From Pseudomonadota bacterium (lineage in GTDB: Bacteria; Pseudomonadota; Alphaproteobacteria; Rhizobiales; Hyphomicrobiaceae), in the NCBI GenBank assembly GCA_018242295.1, contig JAFECE010000010.1, positions 67,724-131,723 on the forward strand: a stretch of DNA of 64,000 nucleotides. Direction: 5' to 3'. Shown one piece after another: positions 1 through 7,804 of this stretch. The position numbers and the translations under genes were made by a program. The notes under the pieces are model-generated. The model was not told the origin of the DNA. It did no database searches and saw only the letters and a program-made list of their open reading frames with translations. Each line of letters starts with the position of its first letter. The first letter of the stretch is position 1.

Positions 1-173
1 ATGACACGGGCCACAAGCTGGCTGCACAAACCTCCGAACTCGGCGACAATTTGCAGAAAGTTGCCAAGAATTTCTCGAATGCCGTCGACAAATCCGTTGC
101 CGAGCAGCCGCTGACGACGCTGGGCGTGGCTGTCGCGGCCGGCTTCATTCTCGGCGCAATCTGGAAGGCCTAG
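1..173 (+). CDS. C-terminal part of a DUF883 (ElaB/YqjD-type) membrane-anchored protein
   Basis: The 5' end lies outside the window. The frame ending at TAG 171-173 is open to the edge and encodes an amphipathic helical stretch followed by a short hydrophobic segment (LGVAVAAGFILGAIW) at the very C-terminus. DUF883 proteins typically carry a charged helical N-terminus and one C-terminal membrane anchor, and some bind ribosomes in stationary phase. That role is family knowledge, not shown here. The next gene starts 15 bases downstream, so the two are probably co-transcribed, resembling the yqjD-yqjE order of enterobacteria. Confidence 0.7.
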   Translation, partial: DTGHKLAAQTSELGDNLQKVAKNFSNAVDKSVAEQPLTTLGVAVAAGFILGAIWKA

Positions 174-188
174 GTTCGGAGTTACCCG

Positions 189-671
189 GTGTACACAAGC
201 CTATTCAAAAGAGCCGAAGCAAGTGTAGAGAGCGCAATCGGCGAACTCGGGAATCGATTGCTGATCGGAATTCCGTTTGTCGTGGCGATTGGCTTCGCCG
301 CGGAGAGTTTTTCATCGTTCGCCAACCGCACCTATGGTCCTGAAGTCGGCAATCTCATCGTCGCCGGCGGATTCGTCATGTTGGGGTTTATCGTTGCGCT
401 GATCATCAAGCTCAGAAAGCGATCCGGCCCATCGCCGGAATTGCACGAAGAAGCCGTCGCGGAGGAACCTCCGAGCGCAGGTCTGTCTTTTCTGGAAGAC
501 GAGAAGGTCATGAGTATCGTGACAGCTGCAGCACCGATCGTCCTTCCGGCGATGCTCAGGACAGCCACGAAGAATTGGCCGCTCATTCTAGCGGCGGCGG
601 CAGGCCTCTATGTGTTTAGCCGTTCCGAGAATGCGGGAGGCACAACGCAACCGGCTCCTCCGCAAGTTTGA
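189..671 (+). CDS. small membrane protein, YqjE/holin-III-like by context
   Basis: 160 aa. Starts at GTG 189 with GGAG at 177-180 eight bases upstream. Two clear hydrophobic segments (about residues 26-46 and 55-77) are followed by a basic RKR stretch, an acidic linker, and a third weaker hydrophobic segment near residues 130-148. Its place between a DUF883 gene and another small membrane gene recalls the YqjD-YqjE-YqjK set, where the middle protein is a two-helix DUF1469/holin-III-like protein. I see no catalytic motif. Family assignment is by layout and topology only. Confidence 0.6.
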   Translation: MYTSLFKRAEASVESAIGELGNRLLIGIPFVVAIGFAAESFSSFANRTYGPEVGNLIVAGGFVMLGFIVALIIKLRKRSGPSPELHEEAVAEEPPSAGLSFLEDEKVMSIVTAAAPIVLPAMLRTATKNWPLILAAAAGLYVFSRSENAGGTTQPAPPQV

Positions 672-684
672 TAAGGAGAGTTCT

Positions 685-1026
685 ATGGGATCCGCAGGTA
701 TGAATCGTTTGGATGACGAAGTGACGGACGCTTCGGATCGGGAGGAGAATGGATCGATACTCAGTGATCCGACGGTCGCGCTGCTCGCGGCGGGCGCCAT
801 CGGCTTCGCGGTAGGTGCGGTGATCTGGCGGTATCGGAAATCTAACGCTTCTTCGCATGGCTCTCTGGAGCGAGCGCTGGATATGGCGCGATCGGGTGCA
901 ACCGACACGGTTCAGAAACTCCGGAGGAGATTGCGTGACGAAGGCGATTCTTCGGCCCAAATCGAAGGTGCAGCAAAGAAGCATCTGGGCCGATTTATTG
1001 ACGCCGTGCAGAGACGTGCCCACTAG
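685..1026 (+). CDS. small protein with one membrane segment, third gene of the DUF883 set
   Basis: 113 aa. ATG 685 is chosen because AAGGAGAG (673-680) sits just upstream; longer in-frame extensions would overlap the previous gene. An acidic N-terminus (about 30 residues) precedes one transmembrane helix (DPTVALLAAGAIGFAVGAVIW) and then a basic, helical, Gln/Arg-rich tail. The gene begins 13 bases after the previous stop, so it is likely in the same transcript. No known domain recognised; it may be a membrane-anchored helical stress protein like its neighbours. Confidence 0.65.
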   Translation: MGSAGMNRLDDEVTDASDREENGSILSDPTVALLAAGAIGFAVGAVIWRYRKSNASSHGSLERALDMARSGATDTVQKLRRRLRDEGDSSAQIEGAAKKHLGRFIDAVQRRAH

Positions 1027-1152
1027 GCGCAGCGCCTTCCTGCATTCAATCGATATGCTGGACAGCATCGCGCGATTATGCGCCGGTGCTGTTTCGGTTA
1101 TGCATTTCCCGGTGCGCCGCAGCGTTCCGTATGGCAGGAGTGTTGGCTCGAT

Positions 1153-1272
1153 ATGCAACTTACTCACAAGATCATCGTCCATATGGTCCTGATTGCCGGA
1201 CTCGCGCTGATTGTCGGGCACTACGGTCATTTGGGCGAATCTAGACCAGCGGATGCGCAGTCGTCGGAGTAA
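1153..1272 (+). CDS. possible 39-aa single-pass membrane peptide
   Basis: ATG 1153 opens a 39-residue frame with one hydrophobic segment (IIVHMVLIAGLALIVGHY) and a short polar tail ending at TAA 1270-1272. The frame can be extended upstream to 1078, but that part has no gene-like character. No strong ribosome binding site is visible. It could be a real small membrane peptide following the three preceding membrane genes, or chance. Confidence 0.3.
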   Translation: MQLTHKIIVHMVLIAGLALIVGHYGHLGESRPADAQSSE

Positions 1273-1516
1273 CTGGCAGCGGTGATGATGCGGTGTCGTG
1301 TTGAGGCGCGGGCAGCCGAAGACCGTCGTATTCGGATATTTGGGATTCGGCGTGCGCGTTTATCCGGACAACTGGAGATGGGCGGATAGCGATGCCAGGA
1401 GATATCGCTGGCGCGAACGCGAGGGACGCGGATACTGACGCAACGGTATCTGGATTGAATTCTAAAATTCAAATTGGCGGTCGCATGCGTTGCGACTGCC
1501 ACAGATATTAAAGAAA

Positions 1517-1548
1517 CACCCCGACGAGCGAGGGTTGCTGTCGGGGTG
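1517..1548. terminator. GC-rich hairpin, probable terminator without a clear T-tract
   Basis: CACCCCGAC (1517-1525) pairs with GTCGGGGTG (1540-1548). The stem extends by AGC/GCT after one bulged G, leaving a loop of about seven bases. It lies between the rightward small genes and the leftward PHA-system gene, so it may terminate either. The surrounding stretch 1273-1699 holds no gene I can support. Confidence 0.5.
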
Positions 1549-1699
1549 CGGGGTCTCTCCCAAATTTGCCAATGAGGGTGAGAGGCCCCGACCGTCGCGT
1601 GACCCTCGATTCGGTGCAAGAGAGAAAGTCTCGGTTTTCAACAGTATGCAGATCTTATCCACGAACGCCGTACTTCAAGGCTGATAGTGGAAATTCCCG

Positions 1700-2002
1700 C
1701 TATTTCTTCTCCAAAAGCAATTTGGCGCGTGATGCCAATGCACTAGCAGCGAGTTCCGCGAAGCGCTGCAGAAGCCATGGCAAGACAAGTTCGAGCCGAA
1801 CGGCATTGTCGCTGACCAAAACCGTTCCGCTTGCTTTATGCCCCATTCCGCTCAGGCTGAATTCCAAAAGATCACCATTCCAAATCTCGCGCTCTATTGC
1901 GACGAACGGAAGATGCACCGACGCCAAGCCGCTCTTCAAACGACGAATGGCCTCGTCCTTTCCCAAGCGGTGCGGAATGGTGATGACTACGGGGTCTGAC
2001 AC
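1700..2002 (-). CDS. polyhydroxyalkanoic acid system family protein
   Basis: 100 aa on the minus strand. I place the start at GTG 2002 because members of this family (PHA granule-region protein, TIGR02610/PF09650) begin directly with a strand such as SDPVVITIPHRLG; AGGAACAG lies just upstream, while the upstream TTG at 2032 adds non-conserved residues. The protein shows the typical pattern: a beta strand, HxLGK-E-A-RR helix, then alternating strands and a C-terminal helix ending in basic residues. These small proteins accompany PHA metabolism genes; biochemical function is not established. PHB-related genes also occur at 26.4-29.4 kb and near 37.5 kb. Confidence 0.75.
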   Translation of the reverse strand: MSDPVVITIPHRLGKDEAIRRLKSGLASVHLPFVAIEREIWNGDLLEFSLSGMGHKASGTVLVSDNAVRLELVLPWLLQRFAELAASALASRAKLLLEKK

Positions 2003-2229
2003 TGACCTGTTCCTCAAATCGAAAAGCGACAATCAAATCTGCGCATTTTGTCCAGCCTATAAACGTCCGGCCACGGCGCCCCGATCCAGACGGAGGGCAA
2101 TGGTTCTGTCACCGGCGCGAAGCCATCGGATTTGGTCTTATTTTTTGGTCAAATATTGAGCCCGCTTTAAACGCTGCGTGGATAGCCTCTACACTTCCGA
2201 GTGCGGAAATGCCGTCGAAGGACGAATTT

Positions 2230-3540
2230 ATGTCTCAGGTGCTTAGAGGTGGCGTAGCTCGCCTCGAAGTGATGACAAAGTTCACGCTTGCGACGCTGGC
2301 GCTCGCCAGCGGAATCTATACTTACATCGGCGTGCGAAGTCTGCTCGAAGGCCCTCCGATCGAGGTGCTTCTCGCTGCGATCGTTTATTCGGCAGCGGTT
2401 TCCGTGGCGATATTTGCATTTTGGACGTATTTGATGCGATTTCTTCCGCACGTGCGGCAGGCATCGTCGCGGCGGCTGATGTATGTCGCCATGTTCATCG
2501 GCAGCGTGATGATCGTTGCAATGTCGGCTTGGCTCAATGCGGCTGCGTTGGCGGGGTCTGCCGCGCTCGAACAGCATATGGCGAGTGCAACCGACCAATA
2601 TCAGCAAAGCTTGGATATGGCGCATGGCAATGCGCTCGCGGCGCAGGGGCTTCTGCCGGATGTTCAGATCGCAGCGAAGCGGTTTTTGATCCTTTCCGGT
2701 CAAGAGCGTCAATCGGGTGCGCTCACCGGCACCTCGGGCAGCGGAACTGTGGTTCAACTGACCGCGCAAATGTCGACACAACTCGATGCGCTTGCGGGTG
2801 AAATAGAGGCATCGCGGGACCGGATAAAGACGCTCTTTGAATCGGGCAGCAGCACGCTCGAGAAAATGCGTCAGCTCACGTCGGGAACGGGTCCGATCGA
2901 GGACCGCACGAACGATTTTGCCGCCGAGACCGTAACCCTGACCGGCATCATTGCCGACCTGCAGCGGACGTCGATCGCTCCGGCGGTGAAGCGAACGGCC
3001 GACGCTCTGTCGAAAAGCTTCATTGCGCCGGCGGCTGATGGACGGACAGCGAGCCTGGTGGACCGGCAGAACCAAGTCGTCGGGAAGGTCGAGCAGTCGA
3101 TCAAAGCTCAATCGCAGGCATTGTCGGCTGCGGCGGGCGAGATCCTCTCGCGACCCGAGGCGAAGCCCATCAGGTTTGTGCCTTTGTCGAGAGCCGAAGC
3201 CGTGATTCAATACGGCACCGACTTTTTGCCGAGTTGGGCCGGTGCCATCTCGCTCGATCTCATGCCGGCTGTGTTGATTTTCATCCATTCGATCGTCTTC
3301 GAGGCGATACGCAGGGAAGAAGGCGTTGCGCGTGACGAAGATGGAGTGACTGCTGGTGAAATGATGCGCGCACTCAAGATCTACAATAATCTGCACGCGA
3401 TGGAGGCACGGCCAGCAATGGCGATGGCGTCCTCTGTCGATGAAAAATCCGCTGCGGCGGAAATGCCGGTTGCCAGTGGACCCGATAGGCCGCCAGGAAA
3501 CGTCGCCTCCATCAATCCTGTTATCGGGTTCACCCGCTGA
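2230..3540 (+). CDS. polytopic membrane protein of unknown function with a long helical domain
   Basis: 436 aa from ATG 2230, preceded by AAGGA at 2218-2222; an upstream ATG at 2209 has a poorer site. The N-terminal third contains three hydrophobic segments, then comes a long hydrophilic, Ala/Gln/Ser-rich helical region (roughly residues 110-320) that could form a coiled coil or a four-helix sensor-like domain. A further hydrophobic segment follows near residues 335-360, then a low-complexity tail. No enzymatic motif is visible. The next gene, a ClpP-fold secreted protein, starts five bases after the stop, so the pair is an operon and the two products probably act together at the membrane. 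Confidence 0.7.
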   Translation: MSQVLRGGVARLEVMTKFTLATLALASGIYTYIGVRSLLEGPPIEVLLAAIVYSAAVSVAIFAFWTYLMRFLPHVRQASSRRLMYVAMFIGSVMIVAMSAWLNAAALAGSAALEQHMASATDQYQQSLDMAHGNALAAQGLLPDVQIAAKRFLILSGQERQSGALTGTSGSGTVVQLTAQMSTQLDALAGEIEASRDRIKTLFESGSSTLEKMRQLTSGTGPIEDRTNDFAAETVTLTGIIADLQRTSIAPAVKRTADALSKSFIAPAADGRTASLVDRQNQVVGKVEQSIKAQSQALSAAAGEILSRPEAKPIRFVPLSRAEAVIQYGTDFLPSWAGAISLDLMPAVLIFIHSIVFEAIRREEGVARDEDGVTAGEMMRALKIYNNLHAMEARPAMAMASSVDEKSAAAEMPVASGPDRPPGNVASINPVIGFTR

Positions 3541-3545
3541 CGCCC

Positions 3546-4358
3546 ATGGCCGACCAATCCATGTCTCCGGGAAGAGAGGGTGGTATCGAGGGCTCGATCA
3601 TTCGAATGATCTTTCTGCTTCTCCTGACGGCAAGCGGAAGCATCCTGGCGTTGGATTTTCGCGAGGGAATGAGCCGGGCTTGGGATGAGGGCGGAGAACA
3701 GGTTACGCGCGTTGTCATTCAGCCACCATCGCGGACCGATCAGGAACGTCCGTATTTTCCGAAAGCCATGCCCGTGATCTCCGGAACCGAAAGTCCGAGA
3801 ATGCCGGGCCTTGCGGAGAAGCCGACGCCGGAGATGATCGCGAACCGGATGTCATTTTACCTCGGATCCAACGGCGACGTTTCGGCGATCGGAAGAATTG
3901 AGCCGGGAAGCGCTGCCGATTTCGAAAAGTTTCTCGATCACGATGGGCGAAACGCGAAGAAGATCTGGTTTCTCTCGCCGGGCGGGTCTGTTCCCGATGC
4001 GATAAGCATGGGCCGCTCCGTGCGCAAGCGCGGTTTCGATACGATGGTTGCCAATGGCGGATATTGCGCTTCCTCATGTCCGCTGGCGTTTGCCGGAGGC
4101 GTTCACCGCTTGGCTGGAAAACGTGCCTTGATTGGTGTCCATCAGGTTTCGGCGATAGCGAAAGGGACCGAATCCTGGGGCGACGGCATTTCGGCTGCGC
4201 AGCAGATTTCGGCGCGTTGCGTCGAATATCTCGTCAGCATGGGTGTCGATCCGGAGAGCTGGATCAAGGGTATGCAGACGCCGAAGGAACGCCTTTATAT
4301 TTTCAGGTCCGAAGAACTCCAGTCGCTGAAAATCACGACGGGAATGGCGAAGACTTGA
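3546..4358 (+). CDS. ClpP/crotonase-fold periplasmic protein (COG3904-like)
   Basis: 270 aa, starting five bases after the preceding membrane gene. One N-terminal hydrophobic segment (about residues 18-37) acts as signal or anchor. The second half carries the ClpP-fold pattern: a strand ending in LSPGGSVPDA, a helix, then GGYCASSCPLAFAGG, where the SSC-P segment corresponds to the nucleophile region of related predicted periplasmic proteins, followed by GVHQV containing a candidate catalytic His. An acidic third residue is not clear. I infer a secreted or membrane-tethered serine-protease-like protein paired with the upstream membrane protein; catalytic activity is uncertain. Confidence 0.7.
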   Translation: MADQSMSPGREGGIEGSIIRMIFLLLLTASGSILALDFREGMSRAWDEGGEQVTRVVIQPPSRTDQERPYFPKAMPVISGTESPRMPGLAEKPTPEMIANRMSFYLGSNGDVSAIGRIEPGSAADFEKFLDHDGRNAKKIWFLSPGGSVPDAISMGRSVRKRGFDTMVANGGYCASSCPLAFAGGVHRLAGKRALIGVHQVSAIAKGTESWGDGISAAQQISARCVEYLVSMGVDPESWIKGMQTPKERLYIFRSEELQSLKITTGMAKT

Positions 4359-4447
4359 GCGGGGGTCCTTCGCGGACTGGGGAAGCGGTTGTTGCAACGA
4401 AAGCATGGGCCGCGCGTTCTCCCTAAATGGATGCGGGAGTACGCTTC

Positions 4448-4588
4448 ATGACCATTCGAAAAGTGAAATCGGGCTACCGCCTGGTCTCGAAGAAGGGCAA
4501 AAATCTCGGAACCTATAAGAGCAAAGCCGGCGCTCAGAAGTGCGAAAAGCAGGTTCAGTTCTTCAAGAAAAAGGCCGCTCACGGATAG
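4448..4588 (+). CDS. 46-aa basic small protein of the RKVKSGYRLVSKKGK type
   Basis: A 46-residue protein from ATG 4448 to TAG 4586-4588. It is rich in Lys and has the recognisable pattern TIRKVKSGYRLVSKKGKNLG followed by a YKSKAGAQKCE-type segment and a basic tail. Similar tiny proteins of unknown function occur across proteobacteria (recalled, not searched). A YRLVSKKG...LGTY...A motif suggests a small beta fold that could bind nucleic acid. It lies 89 bases after the ClpP-fold gene; co-transcription is possible. Confidence 0.7.
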   Translation: MTIRKVKSGYRLVSKKGKNLGTYKSKAGAQKCEKQVQFFKKKAAHG

Positions 4589-4748
4589 CAATTTTGACGG
4601 CCGGATTTTTCCACATGCGGATTGCGAACTGACCGGCGTTTTCAACATATCGTCCACCGTAAAGATGGCGCGGCGAGACCTGCCGCCCCTTTTGCGACGG
4701 GTTTTTGCAGGAAGCCTATGCGCCTCGCAAGCATGAGGAGGCCCAAGA

Positions 4749-5045
4749 ATGATCCGACAAGCGCTGCACCGTGTCACGTCGCCGACGACCCATGTCGACG
4801 ATATTTCCTGGCGGGTCGGGATCTTCGCGCTTGAGCGGCTGCGGTCCGATCCTGAAAGTTGGCTGTCGCCAAATGTGCTTTGGGCGGAATATTTTTGCTG
4901 GTGTGGGGCGAAGGATGTGCAGCCGTTGCCGGCCGCCAATTTTCTCGAGAAGTTCGATGAAGCTGCCGTGAGCCTCGGCGCCCGGAAGTTCCGTGCAGGC
5001 GACACGGTCGGCTATGCCCGGATCGCCTTCAGGCCAGCGTCTTGA
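4749..5045 (+). CDS. hypothetical protein resembling a small winged-helix segment
   Basis: 98 aa, ATG 4749 preceded by GAGGAGG (4735-4741). The middle reads as helices ending in LWAEYFCWCGAKDVQPLP and then a segment like those in the regulatory winged-helix domains near the C-terminus of phage/plasmid primases (a pattern W..YC...G..PLP...F...). That resemblance is weak and by eye. No neighbouring mobile-element genes support it. Treat as an uncharacterised small protein. Confidence 0.5.
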   Translation: MIRQALHRVTSPTTHVDDISWRVGIFALERLRSDPESWLSPNVLWAEYFCWCGAKDVQPLPAANFLEKFDEAAVSLGARKFRAGDTVGYARIAFRPAS

Positions 5046-5066
5046 TTGCCGGACATCAGAGCGCGG

Positions 5067-5354
5067 TCACGCCTTCCATTTAATGTTTTCATTTCGGCGC
5101 AGAGCAGCTTCTGCATGATGGATGCAGGCGCTGTGTATGGCGCGCCGATGCATAATATCGAACAGCGTTCGCGTTTTTATATCCGTCGGCCAATTTGCTT
5201 CCGAAACGAGTGCGATCCTTCGTGTCAGTTCGGTCGCGATCTCCTTGTGCCACATCAACGCGTCATCGAGGGTATAGGCGTCGAGCGCTTCTTCGCAGCA
5301 ATACTCCAACCATGCCATGTCGCCACGTGTTGGCGGACTGCTACTCTCACGCAT
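5067..5354 (-). CDS. hypothetical protein, 95 aa
   Basis: Minus-strand frame; ATG 5354 is preferred because GGAGG lies a few bases upstream, whereas the upstream GTG at 5366 has none. The product is helical with conserved-looking Trp, Cys and His residues (DMAWLEYCCEEAL, ALMWHKEIATEL, DIMHRRAIHSACIHHAE). The His-Cys-rich second half could coordinate metal, which would fit the nearby Cys-rich copper-type gene, but this is conjecture. No family recognised. Confidence 0.5.
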   Translation of the reverse strand: MRESSSPPTRGDMAWLEYCCEEALDAYTLDDALMWHKEIATELTRRIALVSEANWPTDIKTRTLFDIMHRRAIHSACIHHAEAALRRNENIKWKA

Positions 5355-5460
5355 CGCTTCCTCCACTCTCTTACCTGTGAGACGCGGGATGGAGGCGATT
5401 TGTTCCAGGAGACGGACGGCCTAGTTCGACGCTCGGAAAATATCAGCAATTTCCGAAAAA

Positions 5461-5637
5461 TTATGGCGCGTAGCCGACACCGGACGTGCCTGAATCGGGA
5501 GTCATGGCGGCATCGGCATTGCTCGGGGCCACGACAGCATTCACGGAAGGCGACTGCAAATCGGCGTTAAGCGAATAAGCGCTCAGTGCCATGAAAGATA
5601 TGAACAATGCGGACAGCCCTGCTACAAACGACTTCAT
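5461..5637 (-). CDS. 58-aa secreted small protein
   Basis: Minus-strand frame from ATG 5637 to TAA 5461-5463. The product begins MKSFVAGLSALFISFMALSA, a good Sec signal peptide with a likely cleavage after the ALSA-type region, followed by about 38 residues rich in Ser, Ala, Pro and Gly. GAGGGT sits seven to ten bases upstream of the ATG. It is too short for automatic calling at common cut-offs. Function unknown. It lies immediately downstream of the four-helix copper protein on the same strand, separated by about 110 bases. Confidence 0.55.
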   Translation of the reverse strand: MKSFVAGLSALFISFMALSAYSLNADLQSPSVNAVVAPSNADAAMTPDSGTSGVGYAP

Positions 5638-5749
5638 CGTTACCCTCGCAAAACCATGGATGAAACGCTATTGCTCGGCCTTAGGTTCCCCGCCTGACGT
5701 GCTGGTTGAAACCGTGTTTCGCCTTCAGACATCGCCAGGAATATACTTC

Positions 5750-6100
5750 CTACGCTGCCTTTTGCAGTGTCGCGCTCATCGCTTCGCAGCTGTCAGCGCA
5801 GGTACTGCAGGCATCTACACAATCCTGCATGTCGCCGACTTTTTCGCAGCTCTCGGCACAGGCGCGGCAGATTTGTGCGCAGACGCTGCATACGAAGACG
5901 TGCTCGGGAATTCCAGTCAACAATATCGCAGCAGATGCGTTGCAGATTTCCGAACAAGCGACCATCAATCGGAAATGATCGGGCTCGGTGTGTTGTCCTC
6001 CCGATTCAAGGCAATGGTTCATGGCTTCGTTGAAGCAAGTGGTCGCGCAGATCTGGCAAAGGTCGGCGCATGCCCGCATTTCGGTACTGAGCTCTTGCAT
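5750..6100 (-). CDS. four-helix bundle copper-binding protein (Csp/DUF326-like)
   Basis: 116 aa. ATG 6100 is chosen over upstream starts because GGAGG lies eight bases before it and the protein then begins directly with the first helix. Cysteines recur in CxxC/CxxxC spacing along all four helices: CADLCQICATTC, CSEIC, CSVCAQICRACAESC and DCVDACSTCADSC. This is the hallmark of DUF326/copper-storage-like proteins, whose Cys side chains line the bundle core and bind Cu(I). No Tat or Sec signal is seen, so a cytosolic form is likely. It could buffer copper; the CzcA/CusA-type pump genes lie 4-9 kb away. Confidence 0.85.
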   Translation of the reverse strand: MQELSTEMRACADLCQICATTCFNEAMNHCLESGGQHTEPDHFRLMVACSEICNASAAILLTGIPEHVFVCSVCAQICRACAESCEKVGDMQDCVDACSTCADSCEAMSATLQKAA

Positions 6101-6261
6101 CGCAAGCAACCTCCATTCCACTCTAGTTTTTGTGTGAACCAGTGAAAATGGCGAAGGGTTGCGTCGCGTTTGTGTGCGCCGAGGTGATGGAAACTGCATA
6201 AAATATTCAGAAAATGCGCGGCTCTAATTGGGGGGCGAAGTCAAAGGCGTGGGCGGCATCT

Positions 6262-6405
6262 ACACAGAGCTTGATTTCAACAGGGCAGTTCATCCCGAAG
6301 AAGGGTCGTGCCTTTGTCGATTACCTGGCAACGGACTTCAATCAAACGTGCCGCAACGTGATGATGAGGTGGCTCCGGCGTCCTGGTGATCGCTGGTTTC
6401 ACTGA
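6262..6405 (+). pseudogene. possible remnant of a LysR-type regulator C-terminus
   Basis: The frame contains FIPKKGRAFVDYLATDF (about 6286-6336), which resembles the last strand and helix of LysR substrate-binding domains (pattern F.P.K.RAFVDFLA..F). There is no HTH or upstream domain, so at most the last 40 residues of a regulator survive. The match is short and judged by eye. The adjacent stretch 6406-6583 has no gene; a weak GCCGGG/CCCGGC hairpin sits at 6416-6434. Confidence 0.35.
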
Positions 6406-6583
6406 CAGACGAAGTGCCGGGTATTTTGCCCGGCCGATGGGGGCACCGTGCCCTGGCTAGTCCTCGCAGGCTTAGGCACCTTTCACCTCCCGTTCGTGGA
6501 TCAGCTTTGGGAGTGTAGGTGTAGGCTTAGTCTTACGCCCCGCTTTCCTTGATCAAGTTCGAGCCCCGTGCTTGCCGTTGAAC

Positions 6584-6606
6584 GCTATATAGTTTCATAG
6601 CTATAT
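6584..6606. promoter_or_regulatory. direct repeat GCTATAT x2 upstream of the aldoxime dehydratase
   Basis: GCTATAT occurs at 6584-6590 and again at 6600-6606, 16 bases apart centre to centre, in an AT-rich patch 40-60 bases before the start codon of the aldoxime dehydratase. The placement suits a promoter or a regulator site. The function is inference only. Confidence 0.35.
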
Positions 6607-6647
6607 CGCAGACAGTTCTTGGCCAATAATAAAGTTGGGAGGAATTC

Positions 6648-7700
6648 ATGCCTTTGGACTCGTCAATTCCTAGTCATCTGAGATGCCCGCGCACTCGCTC
6701 GCGCCGGGTCAGCGATAAATGGAATCCACCGGTTTCAATGTATTCGGCGCGCGGCGCGGAATCGATCGAGAACCTGACGATGGCTTACCTTGGCGTTCAG
6801 TCCAAAGGCGACGACATGAAAGGGCCGGCGTGCGCAGATTTTCAAAAGATCTTGCAGAGCTTCAAGCGGTCTGACGGTCCGGCGCGTTACGATCTCGTTC
6901 AGTTCACGGATGGCCAGGGTTATCTCAATCTGATCGCCGTCGCTTATTGGACCGATCCGGCCGCGTATGACAGGTGGAAGGACAGCTCTGCCATCGCAGA
7001 CTGGTGGGCATCGGACGACCGCCTCAAGGAAGGCGTCGGCTATTTCCGCGAAGTACTGCGCCCGCGCATGGAGCAATTCGAGACGATCTTCACCCACGAG
7101 CACGGGCCGCTCGAGGGTGTCAGCATTTTGATGGGTGGCATGAGCGATCCCATCTTGGAGCACGGCTATTGGGGTTCGATGCGCGACCGTCTGCCTCTCT
7201 CGCAGACCGATCCCATGGATCCATCAGGCGAACTCGCCGTGAAGACGGGAACGCCCTCGCTTGGCGGACGCGTGGTCGTCTCCGGTCATGAAAACGTGGC
7301 GCTCATCCGCTCTGGTGAGGATTGGAGCAAGACGGAAGGCGAAGAGCGGCGAACCTGGTTCGAAGATATCCAGCCGGTGCTGCTCGAGGGCATGGATTAC
7401 CTACGCGATGACGGCCTCGAGGCCGGCTGCTATTGCAATCGTTACGTTTATCACATGGACGAGAGTGGCAATCCGCTGGAGAAGGGCTTCGGTTATAGTC
7501 TCTGGCGGTCGCTTCGCCATCTCGAGCTATGGGCGGAATCGCACCACACCCATCTGCAGATTTTCGTGACGTTCAACCGGCTCGCCAAGAAATTCAAAGA
7601 GCTGACGCTTTATCACGAGGTCTCGGTATTCGACGCCTCAGCGCAGTATTTCGAATACATCAACTGCCATCCGAAAACGGGCGTTCTACGCGCTGTCTAG
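6648..7700 (+). CDS. haem-containing aldoxime dehydratase (phenylacetaldoxime dehydratase family)
   Basis: 350 aa, the usual family length; ATG 6648 follows GGAGGA at 6638-6643. Aldoxime dehydratases convert R-CH=N-OH to nitriles using a b-type haem bound directly to substrate nitrogen. Family hallmarks are visible: an N-terminal MAYLGVQ segment, a ferredoxin-like repeat with a DPAAYDRW segment, the haem region LELWAESHHTHLQIF, whose histidines include the expected axial ligand, and LYHEVSVF near the C-terminus, which carries the distal catalytic His of the family. Unlike the well-known operons, no nitrilase, nitrile hydratase or amidase lies nearby. The first 30 residues (Arg/Pro-rich) are longer than I expect, and a later start is possible. 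Confidence 0.9.
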   Translation: MPLDSSIPSHLRCPRTRSRRVSDKWNPPVSMYSARGAESIENLTMAYLGVQSKGDDMKGPACADFQKILQSFKRSDGPARYDLVQFTDGQGYLNLIAVAYWTDPAAYDRWKDSSAIADWWASDDRLKEGVGYFREVLRPRMEQFETIFTHEHGPLEGVSILMGGMSDPILEHGYWGSMRDRLPLSQTDPMDPSGELAVKTGTPSLGGRVVVSGHENVALIRSGEDWSKTEGEERRTWFEDIQPVLLEGMDYLRDDGLEAGCYCNRYVYHMDESGNPLEKGFGYSLWRSLRHLELWAESHHTHLQIFVTFNRLAKKFKELTLYHEVSVFDASAQYFEYINCHPKTGVLRAV

Positions 7701-7804
7701 GTAGCGATCTCCGAACACCTGTGACGCGGCGCCAGCCTCCGGTTGGCACCGCAAGAGCGGGCCGAATTCGGGTGTCCCAAGATGCTAGCTCATGCTGAAG
7801 CGCT

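Noticed and set aside
4295-5005. 236-codon minus-strand frame
   Set aside because: Overlaps three better plus-strand genes, and translation shows no conserved segments.
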